Source: Ipomoea triloba (taxonomy: Eukaryota > Streptophyta > Magnoliopsida > Solanales > Convolvulaceae). Taken from it: a stretch of 64,000 nt of DNA. The translations under genes and the position numbers were made by a program. Positions 10,941-22,929 of the stretch are shown piece by piece (within the stretch, counting starts at the first letter, position 1; every line of letters begins with the position of its first letter). The notes beneath the pieces were generated by a model, which saw only the letters and a list, made by a program, of their open reading frames with translations, made no database searches and had not been told where the DNA came from. Where the stretch lies: positions 26,696,654 through 26,760,653 of the forward strand of contig NC_044924.1 of NCBI RefSeq assembly GCF_003576645.1, read 5' to 3'.

Positions 10941-11459
10941 GCTAAACGAGACAAGTATACTACTCTTTTTTTTTAATTATCTTTTTAGATCTGAATAAAA
11001 TTTTTTCGTACTTAACACTTATCCCTACATATTTAATAATAATAAAAAAAGGTTATTTGAATGTTGACACTTTGACAAGAACATTTAATCGGTAGTCAAA
11101 TAGTACGGACGAAAAATTCCAAAATATAAAGGGTGAAAGTTGTTGTACCCAATTAATGCACACGTGTGGCATTTAATACGTTGGATCGTGAAAGCAAAGT
11201 ATAAAACATTTTTGCCTAAGGACAGTGAATCCGGTCAGTCTTGACTACGTGTGGGCTCATAATGTTTTAAAGCGTAGAAATTGGATTGTATGTTTTGATG
11301 TATTATGTTATTCACTTATTTGGCATCCTAATGTTATTTGAATAGTTTATTAATTTTTTAAGAGAAAAAATGTTTAGCGATTTAAATGAATATCAATTTA
11401 TTTTCCCTCTCTTTAGTCAATATTACAGATGACAATAGATCGTGGTGGGTCAAGAATGA
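10941..11459. other. Intergenic DNA, no feature recognised
   Basis: AT-rich sequence without a supported gene or element boundary. Confidence 0.45.
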
Positions 11460-12800
11460 CTACATTTATCATCTGATATATCTTATATTTTCTCTACCTA
11501 CCTCTATATGCAATGGTGGTGTCATTTGGCACTGACATGCTATCGCTGCTACCCCGAAGCTCATGCACCTCAGGCCAACATGGCGTTTCAACATGGCATA
11601 ACAGATGCAACGGGTTTGGTTGGCTCCCACTAGTGGTTCCTGGACACTAGCGCGTCGAACCATGCCATTCTTGATCCATATATACTGTCTTCTATAGCTA
11701 GCTATACTGGGCCAGACACTCATCGAGTTGGCAACGATAATGGTTTATCTATTGTTAGTGTTAGTTCTGCTTCGGTAGCTACTTTTGATAGATGCTTTAA
11801 ATTATTTGATGTTTTACACATTCCTGGTTTATCTGCGTCTCTGTTATCTGTTCAAAGGTTTGCTAGGGATAATTAAAAGTGTCTTTTTTGAGTTCCATCC
11901 TAATTGTTTCTTTGTGAATGATCTTTCAACCAAAGAGGTCCTGTTTAAGGGACAGGCTTCGGGAAGCCTGTATTTGTGGCCAGTTTCGCGTTCGAGTCCT
12001 GCTGCGTTGGTTGCTGCCCGTGCTTCTTCCTCTGTTTGGCACAATCGGCTAGGTCACCCTCATCTTCGCATCTTATTTTAGATTTTAAATTCTTGTTCAG
12101 TTTATTTTTCTAGTGTTAGTTCTGTTTCAAATTTATGTTCGGCATGTCAGTTAGGGAAGTCATCGCAGTTCCTTTACCTCGTGTTGGGACCTCTACTTCG
12201 CATGTTTTAGAGTTAGTTTATATTGATACTGGGGGCCAACGCCACTACTTTCTTGTAATGGTTTTCGTTATTTTGTTTTATTCGTGGACGATTTTACTCG
12301 TTATGTTTGGTTTTATCCGATGCGTGTTAAAACTGATTTATATGCTAATTTTGATTAGTTTGGTTCTCTTGTTGAGCGTTCTCATAATCACAAAATTGTT
12401 TCAATTCAGTCTGATTTAGGGGGAGAATACAAAAAAAAAATTGCATAATACACTTTCCTCTCTTGGAATTAATCATAGGCAGTCTTGCGCACCATGAGCA
12501 GAATGGTCGGGTATAACGCAGACATCGCCATATTATAGAGACTAAGCTTGCCTTGATGGCCCAGGCTTTGGTTCCTAGTCGTTTATGGGATTATGCATTT
12601 GGAACAACTATCTACTTAATAAACAAAATGTCCACTCGTATGTTGAATGATGATAGTCATCACTTTCGGCTTCATCATTCTCCTCCGTCTTATTCGGTTT
12701 TGTGGGTTTTCAGGTGTTTGTGTTTTTCTTTGTTGCATCCGTATAATCGGAACAAGTTACAGTTTTGGAACAATGTACACTATCTCCAAGATTTCTCCAA
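11460..12800 (+). pseudogene. Decayed Ty1/Copia polyprotein fragment (protease to integrase)
   Basis: Scattered frames in the right order read as a Copia polyprotein. FLDTSASNHAILDP (near 11638) is a damaged protease DTGAS-type region. VWHNRLGHPHLRIL (about 12036) is the GAG-pre-integrase motif. QSDLGGEY (near 12407) is the integrase core. LMAQALVPSRLWDYAFGTTI (12555 on) is the integrase C-terminal part, followed by LLHPYNRNKLQF near 12733. Many stops and frameshifts separate them. No LTRs were found, and reverse transcriptase and RNase H are missing. It is an old relic on the + strand, unrelated in detail to the intact Copia at 47570. Confidence 0.8.
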
Positions 12801-13083
12801 AATGATCTAGAAAAAATCTTTTGCATATTTATAAAATGCCGCTATATTTTTTTATTTAAAATTTTGCATATCATAAAAATAATGATGTTTTTTCTCCAAA
12901 ATTAAATGATATTGTTTTTTCCTAAAATGATATTATTTTCCTCTTCAATGATGCAATAAAAGATACAGAGTACATACAGAAAAAGAAGAAGAAGCTATTG
13001 CATATTTTATTTAAGTATATATCTCATTTGTTCACTATTTTGAGATAGAAGACCTAGATTTATTTTCATTTCTCATAGGAGCA

Positions 13084-13086
<3 letters not shown>
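12801..13086. other. AT-rich flank of the gap
   Basis: No gene is visible. Short repeats of AATGATATT-type are present. Confidence 0.4.

Positions 13087-13142
<56 letters not shown>
13087..13142. repeat. (CT)n microsatellite at a gap edge
   Basis: About 28 CT units run directly into the assembly gap, so the true length is unknown. Confidence 0.9.
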
Positions 13143-14043
13143 NNNNNNNNNNNNNNNNNNNNNNNNNNNNNNNNNNNNNNNNNNNNNNNNNNNNNNNNNN
13201 NNNNNNNNNNNNNNNNNNNNNNNNNNNNNNNNNNNNNNNNNNNNNNNNNNNNNNNNNNNNNNNNNNNNNNNNNNNNNNNNNNNNNNNNNNNNNNNNNNNN
13301 NNNNNNNNNNNNNNNNNNNNNNNNNNNNNNNNNNNNNNNNNNNNNNNNNNNNNNNNNNNNNNNNNNNNNNNNNNNNNNNNNNNNNNNNNNNNNNNNNNNN
13401 NNNNNNNNNNNNNNNNNNNNNNNNNNNNNNNNNNNNNNNNNNNNNNNNNNNNNNNNNNNNNNNNNNNNNNNNNNNNNNNNNNNNNNNNNNNNNNNNNNNN
13501 NNNNNNNNNNNNNNNNNNNNNNNNNNNNNNNNNNNNNNNNNNNNNNNNNNNNNNNNNNNNNNNNNNNNNNNNNNNNNNNNNNNNNNNNNNNNNNNNNNNN
13601 NNNNNNNNNNNNNNNNNNNNNNNNNNNNNNNNNNNNNNNNNNNNNNNNNNNNNNNNNNNNNNNNNNNNNNNNNNNNNNNNNNNNNNNNNNNNNNNNNNNN
13701 NNNNNNNNNNNNNNNNNNNNNNNNNNNNNNNNNNNNNNNNNNNNNNNNNNNNNNNNNNNNNNNNNNNNNNNNNNNNNNNNNNNNNNNNNNNNNNNNNNNN
13801 NNNNNNNNNNNNNNNNNNNNNNNNNNNNNNNNNNNNNNNNNNNNNNNNNNNNNNNNNNNNNNNNNNNNNNNNNNNNNNNNNNNNNNNNNNNNNNNNNNNN
13901 NNNNNNNNNNNNNNNNNNNNNNNNNNNNNNNNNNNNNNNNNNNNNNNNNNNNNNNNNNNNNNNNNNNNNNNNNNNNNNNNNNNNNNNNNNNNNNNNNNNN
14001 NNNNNNNNNNNNNNNNNNNNNNNNNNNNNNNNNNNNNNNNNNN
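13143..14043. other. Assembly gap of 901 N
   Basis: The run of N is bounded by (CT)n on the left and a 20-base poly-A (14044-14063) on the right. Open frames predicted across it are artefacts. Confidence 0.99.
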
Positions 14044-14063
14044 AAAAAAAAAAAAAAAAAAAA

Positions 14064-14649
14064 GGATTGAAAAAATCAAGAACCAATTCCTGTCATCCAT
14101 ATGACAAAATCTAAAGATTATAGAGTTGAGGGAAAAAAATTACTATGACATTTTTGGTAATTTTACTATGACATTTTTGGTAATTTTATCTAACTTTAGA
14201 AATGTACTTTCTAACACTATACAGTGCAATTTGCAACACTATTTTGTGCATTTTGTCTAGTTTAAAAGTGCACTAGTGCACTTATGGTTCACTTTTTAGA
14301 ATTTGTGGTTTACTAGTTTTTGGGTTTTGACTTTTGATTAGTGCTTTGCTTTTTAGTTTGGTTTAGGAGATCACTTTTTGCTACTTAGTATTTACAATTT
14401 AGATTTACTACTTAGTTTTTTTTTTTTTTTTAAGTTTTAAAATGTATCTATAAATACACGTTATATTGTTAAAATTTACACTCTATAGTGTAAAAAATTA
14501 TAATTTATTTCAAAGTTAGAAAAGATTATCAGAATACTACAACATTTTTTTTTCAAATTGCATCAAATCCGTTAGATTTTTTCAGATAGCTGTCTAAGAT
14601 TGATCTTTAGTTTCCTCATGGGAGCATGTTCTTAGTGTGGATTCAAATG
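14064..14649. other. AT-rich intergenic DNA
   Basis: It contains a short direct repeat of ACTATGACATTTTTGGTAAT at about 14132-14186. No gene is recognised. Confidence 0.5.
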
Positions 14650-14910
14650 AGAACAAACCCTTTCTGGTAAAAAGTGAGGACTGATTTGGACCGCCCATTA
14701 AGATTCATCAATGGTTAGGCTTTAGTAAAAAAAAAATACAGAGTCAATTTTATAATTACTGCAAACTTTCAAGTTTGCAGTATTTATAAAAATAACTCAA
14801 CCCCCTTTTCCTTTAATTTTCTGCACCTCTCAACCGTTGATCTACCTAAACGGCTAAATGGATCAGATCAATCCTCACTTTTTAGGTGAGAGCCTCTTCC
14901 CACATATATA
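14650..14910. mobile_element. MITE, AAAAAGTGAGGACTGAT family
   Basis: Inverted ends AAAAAGTGAGGACTGATTTG (left) and AAAAAGTGAGGATTGATCTG (right, reverse complement) flank a non-coding core. The core includes CATTAAGATTCATCAATGGT and CAACCGTTGATCTACCTAAA. Related copies lie at about 54518-54780 and 57284-57560. The target duplication is not certain. Confidence 0.65.
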
Positions 14911-14994
14911 AAATACATTTATTCATCAAACAACACTTAAAGGTTATAAACAAAAAAACATTTGAGTGAAACTCAGGAAAACACATGTTTATGA

Positions 14995-15535
14995 GAGTTA
15001 ATTCCATTTTGTCCTAATTTTATAGGTGTCAGTCCACTTTTAGTCTTTTTTTTTTTTTTTCAAAACGTCCATCTTTCGTCCTAATATTATTATGACATAA
15101 CCATTTTTAGTCATCTGCCAACAAAATTATTTAAATTGCATTAAATATAAGGACATTTCAGTCTATTTTGTTCTAAGTAGTGTTAACTCCTTTTCCTTTT
15201 TTTTTTTTTGTCCTAGATTTATATGTGTCATTCCACTTTTAGTTTTTTTTTTTTCTCGAGAATATTCATGTTGGTCCCTAGCATTATTGTAATATGACCA
15301 TTTTTATCATACATCAACAAATATGTTTAAATGACATTAAAAAATGATGTTATTAACTGTTCAAAATCATCTCTTTTTTTTTTTCTTATTGGTAATAGAA
15401 CAATACAAAGGTTTAACGCTATTTAAACGGTTTTGTTGACGAAGGACAAACGGTTTCCAATGGGTGATGTTTTTAAAAATAAGGACTAAAAATAGATCGA
15501 CACTTATAAATTTAGGAAAAAAATGAAATTAACTT
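14995..15535. mobile_element. Mutator-like foldback MITE, GAGTTAATTCC family
   Basis: The left end GAGTTAATTCCATTTTGTCC is mirrored at the right end, with more inverted similarity inside. TGTTTATGA flanks both sides (14986-14994 and 15536-15544), a 9-bp duplication. There is no coding content. A relative lies at 31197-31675. Confidence 0.75.
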
Positions 15536-15544
15536 TGTTTATGA

Positions 15545-16029
15545 TTGTGGTAACGAAGAATTTGAGTTTCAAGTGGACTATGAATAACATTTTATTTGAA
15601 TAAAATGTATATAAAGCTATATATCTAAACTAATAATGGTCAATTATCATGTAGTATTGTAGTGTGATGACACATCTGTTACCATTACAAATGGATGGGT
15701 GGTCACACGATCGAACCTTGGTGGTGAGGGTATTAATTCTTCGAGCTGAAAAAGATGAGAAAGTATAGAATAGATATTACATTGAAAAAAATTAATGAGT
15801 GTTTCTAACATGTTGAGTAGGGGACCAACCTGCTAATTGGTATAATTGAACATATTTGGTTACTTGATGGATTTAATTGAACATATTTGGTAACTTGATG
15901 GATCTAATTGCACATGATTTGAGTAGTTTAATTACCTGATTGCATGTTCAGTTCATCGATAACCAATTTGAATAGTTTTCCTTCAATGCATATAACACTC
16001 ACCTTTATATACTTTTGTGAGTACAAGTA
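15545..16029. other. Intergenic DNA with a short tandem duplication
   Basis: Near 15838-15900 a unit close to TAATTGAACATATTTGGT occurs about three times. No gene is recognised. Confidence 0.5.
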
Positions 16030-16038
16030 CTATTTTTG

Positions 16039-17000
16039 GGCAATGTGTATCGTGGACTAGGGTCTACATAACATTGTGGACTCTGAATCAAAACGGCGTC
16101 GTTTTGATCTTTAAATTTTAACGAACTCTTAGTTTTCCGTTCCTCATGTTTATACACACTTAATAATATATTTCAGGTATAGAATTTACTCTTAAGGTAC
16201 ATAATTACATAACATAAGACACATAAACTGACAATGCAAGACACATACACATATTATATATTTATTTATTTTCAAATCTGATTTAGGTAGATAATTTATG
16301 TTTTATAGGCATAGAATTTCTCAACACAATACATAAATTCATAACATAAGACACATAATATGTTGTGTTTTACACAACTACTAATCTATTCTAGGTACAT
16401 AATTCATACTCTTTTTTATTTTTTTTTGGGAAAAACATAATTCATATTCTTAAGGTACAGAAATTCATAATACAAGACACAAAAACTTACAACGCAAGAC
16501 ACATAAGCGTATGTTATACTATACATTTACTTAGTTTACACAGCTACTAATTTATTTTCGGTATAAAAATAATACTCTTAAGATACAGAATTTCATAACA
16601 CAAAGACACAAAAATGCGAAACACAAGACATATACACATACACATGTTATATATTGTACTTATCTTCAAATCTAATTTAGTTAGGTGTAGAATTTATGTT
16701 TTATACGTACATAATTACACAACATAAGACATAAATTCATAACATAAGACACACAGTATGTTGTGTTACATAACTATTAATTTGTTCTAGGTACATAATT
16801 CATACTCTTAAAATACAGAATTACGTAACATAAGACACAGAAACTGACAATGCAAGACACATACACATACATGTTTTACAGTAAAAAAAAAACTTATAAC
16901 GTGAATTGAATAACAAACGATTGTTATCAAAATTAAAATTCAAAACTACATTATTTAAGAAATAGTGTAATGTGTATCCTGGTCTACAATATAACGATTG
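16039..17000. mobile_element. GTGGACC-family Mutator-like element with internal minisatellite
   Basis: The left end reads GGCAATGTGTATCGTGGACT, and the right end reversed is CAATCGTTATATTGTAGACC. CTATTTTTG occurs on both sides (16030-16038 and 17001-17009), a 9-bp target duplication. The core is an imperfect minisatellite of units such as CATAACATAAGACACATAAA and GGTACATAATTCATACTCTT. The near-palindrome AAAACGGCGTCGTTTT is at 16090-16105. There is no coding capacity. Confidence 0.75.
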
Positions 17001-17009
17001 CTATTTTTG

Positions 17010-17404
17010 AGGTTGAAGCGCAAGGCGACACGGTGAGTGAGCTGTTACGGGCCCAATCCACACGAGGGCATTATAGATGGGTAGGCCCGACCCGGACAGT
17101 TGTTTCTTTGCTTTAGGGAGTTTGACAGCACTGGTGGACATGTCTCTTTCCTCCTTTGCTTTCTGTGTCTTGTCTGCTTTCATAGTAATTCAATCCCATT
17201 TAAGGTGTTTGTTGGGTATGCCTCTATGTCTATGTCTATGGCTCTATGCCGATGCGTACACCATATGACAAACATGCACAATTCATTGTACCCATTTAGT
17301 CCCATCTTAACAACCACTGCATTATTCACCGATTTGGCTGGTTGATATCCACATTCTTATTAATTTGAGCTAGGTTTAACGCAATCTTTATATCATAGAT
17401 CAGT
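17010..17404. other. Intergenic DNA, less AT-rich, unexplained
   Basis: The 17020-17230 part is more GC-rich than its surroundings and has short overlapping frames on both strands, such as MKADKTQKAKEERDM on the minus strand. None has a recognisable domain or a proper gene structure. It could be a gene scrap between two GTGGACC elements. Confidence 0.3.
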
Positions 17405-17870
17405 TCACACTGCACTATGGACCATGGTTCATGTTTATATGTTTTGTGTTATGACTTTTTGTTTCTTGCGTTATGAAATAATTTTGTATTTTAAGAGTAT
17501 GAATTCTGTGCCTGGAACAAATTAATAATTGTGTATATGTTATGAATTTTTGTGTCTTGTGTTGTGAAATTTTGTGCCTATAAACACAAATTATGTACCT
17601 AAATCATATTTGAAAAATAAATAAATATATAACACGTGTATGTGTTGTGTTATGATTTTTTGTGTCTTCTGTTATGAAACTCTGTACCTTACAAGTATGA
17701 ATTATGTAGCTCGTCTTTTCAATGCAGTTGGGTCATAATGCTATTTTATGCGTTTTGTGTTGTGATTTTTGTGTTTTGTGTTATGAAATTCTCTACCTTG
17801 AGTATGAATTTTGTACCTAGTTGTTTTAATTCAGGATCTGTAACGCTATGTGGACCCTGGTTCATGATAT
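17405..17870. mobile_element. GTGGACC-family element, inverted relative to 16039
   Basis: It starts near GCACTATGGACCATGGTTCA and ends near TGTGGACCCTGGTTCATGAT. The internal units, such as TTTTGTGTCTTGTGTTGTGA, are the reverse complement of those in the copy at 16039-17000. I found no target duplication, so boundaries are approximate. Confidence 0.6.
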
Positions 17871-18144
17871 AAATTATCGGTTTAACCTTACTAGGAGACT
17901 AAGAGTAATATCAATCTTTTCTTTTTAAATAAGATTTGACTAACTTATATTTGCGGAGCTTGAATAAATTGAACTCATGTTATTAGGTGAATGCCTTACA
18001 TTTAAATATAATGTTATTAAATTAATTTAAACTCACATATTTAAGAACGATGTCTCTTATCTAGATCTATCAATAAAACGAATAAGAGATAATAGAACTA
18101 GAAGAAATAAAATTTTAATAAATTAGTTACAAAGTTATCTTAGG

Positions 18145-19430
18145 GGGGTGTATTCAATCATAACTTTCATAGAATTTTAAAGACTTTTATGAACTTTAAA
18201 AGTTTGGAGGTATTCAATTCAAACTTTTAGAAAGTATTTAAAAGTCATGCGGTATTCGATCAAGATTTTTAAAGAGTTTTTAAAAGTCATGTGGTATTCA
18301 ATTAAAACTTTTAAAGAATCTTTAAAAGTCATGTGGTATTCAAAAAGTTATGAATTTGTAAGGACTTTTTAATTTTAGAACTTCGGTACACTTTTATATA
18401 CTTTTCCTTCTCAAATATAAATAGTTGAAATCCAACCCCCAACCCATGATTTCAAAATTTTCTTTCTACCAACACTGAATGTTTTTTTTTTCTTTTTTTT
18501 TTTTTCTCTCTCTCTCTATTTAAACTCTATTTTTTTCTCCTTATTTAAAATTTTAAACTTTATAAACCTTATACCTAAATTCAATAAATTATTTTTTTCT
18601 TCATTATCCTATATTTTCTACATACCTAAACTCTACCAATTTTTTTCTCTCTCCTAAACTTTTCAATCTTCCTCTAAAAATTCAAAATAATATTATTTTT
18701 ATTTCATTGTTGCTTGTATATTTTGATTTTTTTTTTCTATGAACTTTTTAACTTCTAAACTTTTTCTCCTAAATACATGAATAGTGTAAATTTTTTATCT
18801 ATCACCGTCAACTTTTACTATATGTTTCATAATATTCATATGTTTATTCGTAATATATTTTTTTCTTTTTTCTTTTTAACAACATGCTATTACAAATAGT
18901 GAACTATTGTTCGCAATAGCAATTTGAGGCTACAAAGAGAAGCACCTTGTTGTTAGCAGTCCCATATTGTTATTGCAAATAATAGCTCTTTGCTTGATAC
19001 CTAGTAGTATATAAAATATAATTTTTATATATATTATTGATATTTTGTATTTTATGCAACTAGTAATTATATTTTTTTAAATATTAATTTCTCAAGAAAA
19101 AGTAATTATATTTTTAAATATTTTATTTGAACAATTCTATAACTATAAATTGTAGTGTTTAATATTGTTATGAATTGCTTATGAAAGTTTGTAAGGATGT
19201 ATTCAAGTTTATGAATTGCTTAATGACTTTTGTAGACTTTTTAAAATAAAAAAGTTGATAAAAGTTTATGCAAGTTTTTTATACAGACTTTTATAGAGTT
19301 TTACAAAGTTTTAAAAAGTTTAGAATGACTCTATGAAAGTCAATAAAAGTTTATTAAAATCTATCATTTTAAAAGTTTTTAAAAATCTACAAAAGTCATG
19401 ATTCACAAACATTGAACCACAAAGTCTGTT
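18145..19430. mobile_element. Large MITE, GTATTCAAT / AAAAGTC repeat type
   Basis: It begins GGGGGGTGTATTCAATCATA. The left part repeats TTTAAAAGTCATGTGGTATT about four times. The right part (19195-19415) is rich in AAAAGTTTATGAA and ends near GTCATGATTCACAAACATTG, roughly the inverse of the start. There is no coding content. The middle is pyrimidine-rich filler. Boundaries are approximate. Confidence 0.5.
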
Positions 19431-19599
19431 ATAAACTTACAAAACATGGACATACTATTTAAATGATGACCTGAAGTAGTTTTGATTAAAGTACATTTAA
19501 GGGTTTAGAAACATTTAGAAACAAAACTAATGGTTTTCCAAACATCTATTTACTATATTTATGATAAGAAACAAAAATTTACAATATCACCAAAGTAAA

Positions 19600-19956
19600 G
19601 GTGTGTTTGGAAAACCGCAAAATGATTAATTTCTAGAAATCATTTTCTAGGTTTTTAGTGTTTGATAAAGAGTGCAAAATGTGAGTTGAAAGAAACTGAG
19701 TGTTTGGTCAAAGAAAAAATCCTCATTTTCTTGGAAAATGACTTTCCCTCTTTTTTGGGAAATTATTTTCCAAGTTTCACATCAACACTACACCACCACC
19801 ACTACAATCACCACGACCACCACGACCACTATCACCACCAACACACCACCGCCACACCATTGCTGCCGGCGCCGCCACCACCACTAAAACTGCAACTACC
19901 CCACGACACAACACCACCATAACCACCACTACCGCTACCACCACCACCACCACCAC

Positions 19957-19993
<37 letters not shown>

Positions 19994-20232
19994 ACAAATA
20001 ACACCACCACCAACAACACATCACCAACACTCCACCACCACTACTAACACCACACTACCACCGCTATACCACCACCATCACCACTATTACCACAAACACA
20101 CCACCACCACACCATTGCTGGCGCCACCACCATCACCGTCGCCGCCTCCACCACTACCACCACCAACACCAAAACCACATTGCCACAGCTATACCACCAC
20201 CACACTACTACCACCACCACCACCACAATTTA

Positions 20233-20278
<46 letters not shown>

Positions 20279-20470
20279 AATGTCTTTATATTCTAAACAA
20301 AACAGTTAAAATGTTTAATTATACCATTTTATGAAAAAATGAACCAAACACACCAAGATAGTTTTCTAGAATGCAACGAAACACTAGAAATGAAAATATT
20401 TTCTAGAAAATGACTCATTTTCCAAAAAATATTTTCTAAAAGTCATTTTTCTTATTTCGAAAACACCCCC
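19600..20470. mobile_element. Foldback MITE with CCA and TTA arrays inside
   Basis: The left end GGTGTGTTTGGAAAACCGCA and the reversed right end GGGGGTGTTTTCGAAATAAG, both followed by TTTTCTAGAAAATGA-type repeats, are inverted. The core (19783-20230) is an imperfect CCA/ACC trinucleotide array on the + strand, with (TTA)n tracts at about 19957-19990 and 20232-20277. Long frames of H/T/P or V/W repeats here are by-products of the array. A half copy lies at about 20965-21060. Confidence 0.7.
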
Positions 20471-21391
20471 TAAATTCTAAAACAAAACTCGGATATCAAT
20501 GAAAAATTATAAAATGGGAATGTTTTGCATACAAGAAAAATATGATATGATATTTATCTATATCTGTATAATAATGAAAATATTATTAATGTCTCTTTCT
20601 ATCAATTCATGTAGACATATATTATAGTTATAGTTATTTAAAAAAACATTATAGTTGTTGTATTTTATTTGTATATATTAGGACTCTATGTATTTGAGTC
20701 AGATTATGACTCTCTATTCTAGGCTCCCTGTAATTCTCCTATTCTAGTCTCATTGGGATTCTCTCATTATATATATCCATGTAATATGTATCTTTGAACT
20801 ATCTCATTTAATACAATCCATACAGTTCTCATCGTATACAATGAAAATATGTACATATTTTTTAATATAGAATTTTGATGAATGTTATAATAATGCACAT
20901 TGATCGTTACCGTGGTTACTCATTAATAAATTTTCATTTTAAAATCCATCTAAACTTATACTTTTAGGGTCCGTTTGGAAACCTGAAAAATATTTTCTAG
21001 AAAATGATTTTAAGAAAATGACTCATTTTCTGAAAAGTTTTTCATTTTATAGGGTTGGGTTGAATGTCATAAAATTATATTTTTTTATTGGTTGAATATT
21101 AATAAATTATATTTTTTATTTTTCAAAAAATGAACATAAATATATTATAAAGTTATTTGTTATAAAATATTAGTTAATTTAATAGTGATAGTAATAATTG
21201 AAATAATAATAATAATACTAATAATTATTATTATAATAAGTAGATAAATTAACCATAAATTAGAGTTGAATACATGGTCCAACATAATCAATAGTGTTTT
21301 TTACTCCAACCAACAAAAAAATAGTTCTATAATGACTAATAAATTAATAAAGTCTCATGCTCTAACCAAGATAAATATAAGTTGTAATACC
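20471..21391. other. AT-rich intergenic DNA
   Basis: It contains the half copy of the TTTTCTAGAAAATGA MITE at about 20965-21060. No gene is supported up to the Myb/SANT-like remnant. Confidence 0.5.
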
Positions 21392-21671
21392 TTACATTAG
21401 AAAGTTGTCAATCCATATCTTCCTCACCTTGGCTCTTTTAGCCTTGAAAATTCTAGCTTTTACCTCATTTTTCATCAAATATTCAAATGCTTTACACAGA
21501 GCTTCTTCATCAAACCAATTACCAATAGTCATTACTTGTTCATAAAGGTCATTTTCATTGATGCCTTTATTTAAAGACTGAATGACTTTTGATAGCTCAC
21601 CAAGTTTATCAGCCACATGGTCAATTGCTATGTCATCTCGGTTTCTCTTCATAAGTTGTTGCACAAGAATT
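21392..21671 (-). pseudogene. C-terminal part of a Myb/SANT-like protein gene, split by a hAT
   Basis: On the minus strand the frame ends at 21392 with RKIWIDNFLM, stop. It contains DHVADKLGELSKVIQSLNKG and DEEALCKAFEYLMKNEVKA. This matches, from memory of the family, the C-terminal half of plant Myb/SANT-like proteins related to Harbinger transposon partners. The frame continues without a break on the far side of the hAT insertion (28536 to about 28620, reading NNSVRGSILSAASTTLAIGI). The 8-bp duplication keeps the phase readable on each side. The N-terminal DNA-binding part is not seen: beyond about 28656 a Helitron begins. It is therefore a broken gene or an old transposon-derived gene. Confidence 0.5.
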
Positions 21672-21812
21672 ATCCCAATTAGGGATGTGCAGGACTCGCC
21701 TAACCCGTCAAACCCGCCTGACCCAAAAACACACATGGAAAGGGTATCCGAACCCGATTCCCAAACCCGCCCATTTAACCCCCCATCTACGGTATGTATG
21801 TATGTATGTATA

Positions 21813-21820
<8 letters not shown>

Positions 21821-21881
<61 letters not shown>
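21821..21881. repeat. (TA)n microsatellite in the hAT 5' region
   Basis: About 30 TA units follow a short GTAT array starting at 21792. Confidence 0.9.
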
Positions 21882-21884
<3 letters not shown>

Positions 21885-22929
21885 GGGTTAGGGTTTGGTC
21901 ATTCGAGACCCTTCTCTTGCAAACTGCGCAGTGGCGAGTCCCGACCCTTCTCTAGTTCTCCCTCACTCCCTCCGTTCTCTCATCTCTGATTTCTCTCTTC
22001 TCCAGTTGTTCGTTCTCTCTTCTCTGTCCAGTCTCCATCTCTAAGACAGAGTCTCTTACTCTCTTAGAGTCTTAGTGTCTCACTGGCCCACTCTCTTATC
22101 TCCGACTCTTCGAGACTTCTAGGGTTTTGCCCGTTCTGCACAACCCTAACCCTACAACCCGTACTTGAGTTCGCTGTTCGTAATAGACGCCGGTGGTGGA
22201 AGCCTGTGTGCAATGTGACCGTGTCCGGTGGTGGTCTGGTGGAAGCCACAAGCAGTCAAGCCAGTGGTGGAAGCCTATGTGCGGTGTGTCCGTGTTCGGT
22301 GTCCCTGTGTTGATTTGTTGAAGTTGAAGCCCCAGTTTTCTGGGAAATTATTGGAGAAAACAAGTAATTTTTACTTTTATAAATTTTCTAGGGTTCTTGT
22401 GTACTTGTGTAGTATGTGTTATACTATTTTTGATGATTGATGCTATAAATCCTGTGATTATACTAATTTGTGTGTAAATTTGTTGTAATGGTGAGCCTGG
22501 GAGGCTGTGAGTCTTTGAGCCTTAATTTTGGGGTCACTGTCTCACTAAGCCTTATTTTTTGGGGCAAAACCATATAGATGATAAATTTATGCAAATTCCT
22601 GATATATGGTTCAAGTTGATGGTAATAGGACCCTTAAATTTGTACATATTGTATTTATGTTTCATTTTGTACATACTGGTGGAAGTTGTTTTATGAATCT
22701 GCTGCCCTAATTATGATGAATCTGTTTTATTAATCCACTAACATGATAATGGATTTAATGGTGGAAGTGCATATCTGTATGTCTGACTGTTTGTATGTTT
22801 ATAAATTATGAATGGTGGAAGTTATATGTCTTAATGTCTGCTAAGCCGTCTGTGACTGTGTGTAATGTTGTAATCTTTCTGCTTTATTTATTTATTTGGA
22901 CATTTGTTTACTGATGCCCATCTATATAG

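Noticed and set aside
13066..14100. Open frames of 337-344 codons across the N gap
   Set aside because: They are made of N, (CT)n and poly-A; there is no real sequence.
17001..17345. Small ORFs on both strands
   Set aside because: They overlap in opposite frames, lack domains, and have no promoter or splice context.
19662..20226. His/Pro/Thr-rich or Val/Trp-rich frames
   Set aside because: They are CCA/TGG trinucleotide arrays within a MITE; no domain or splice structure.
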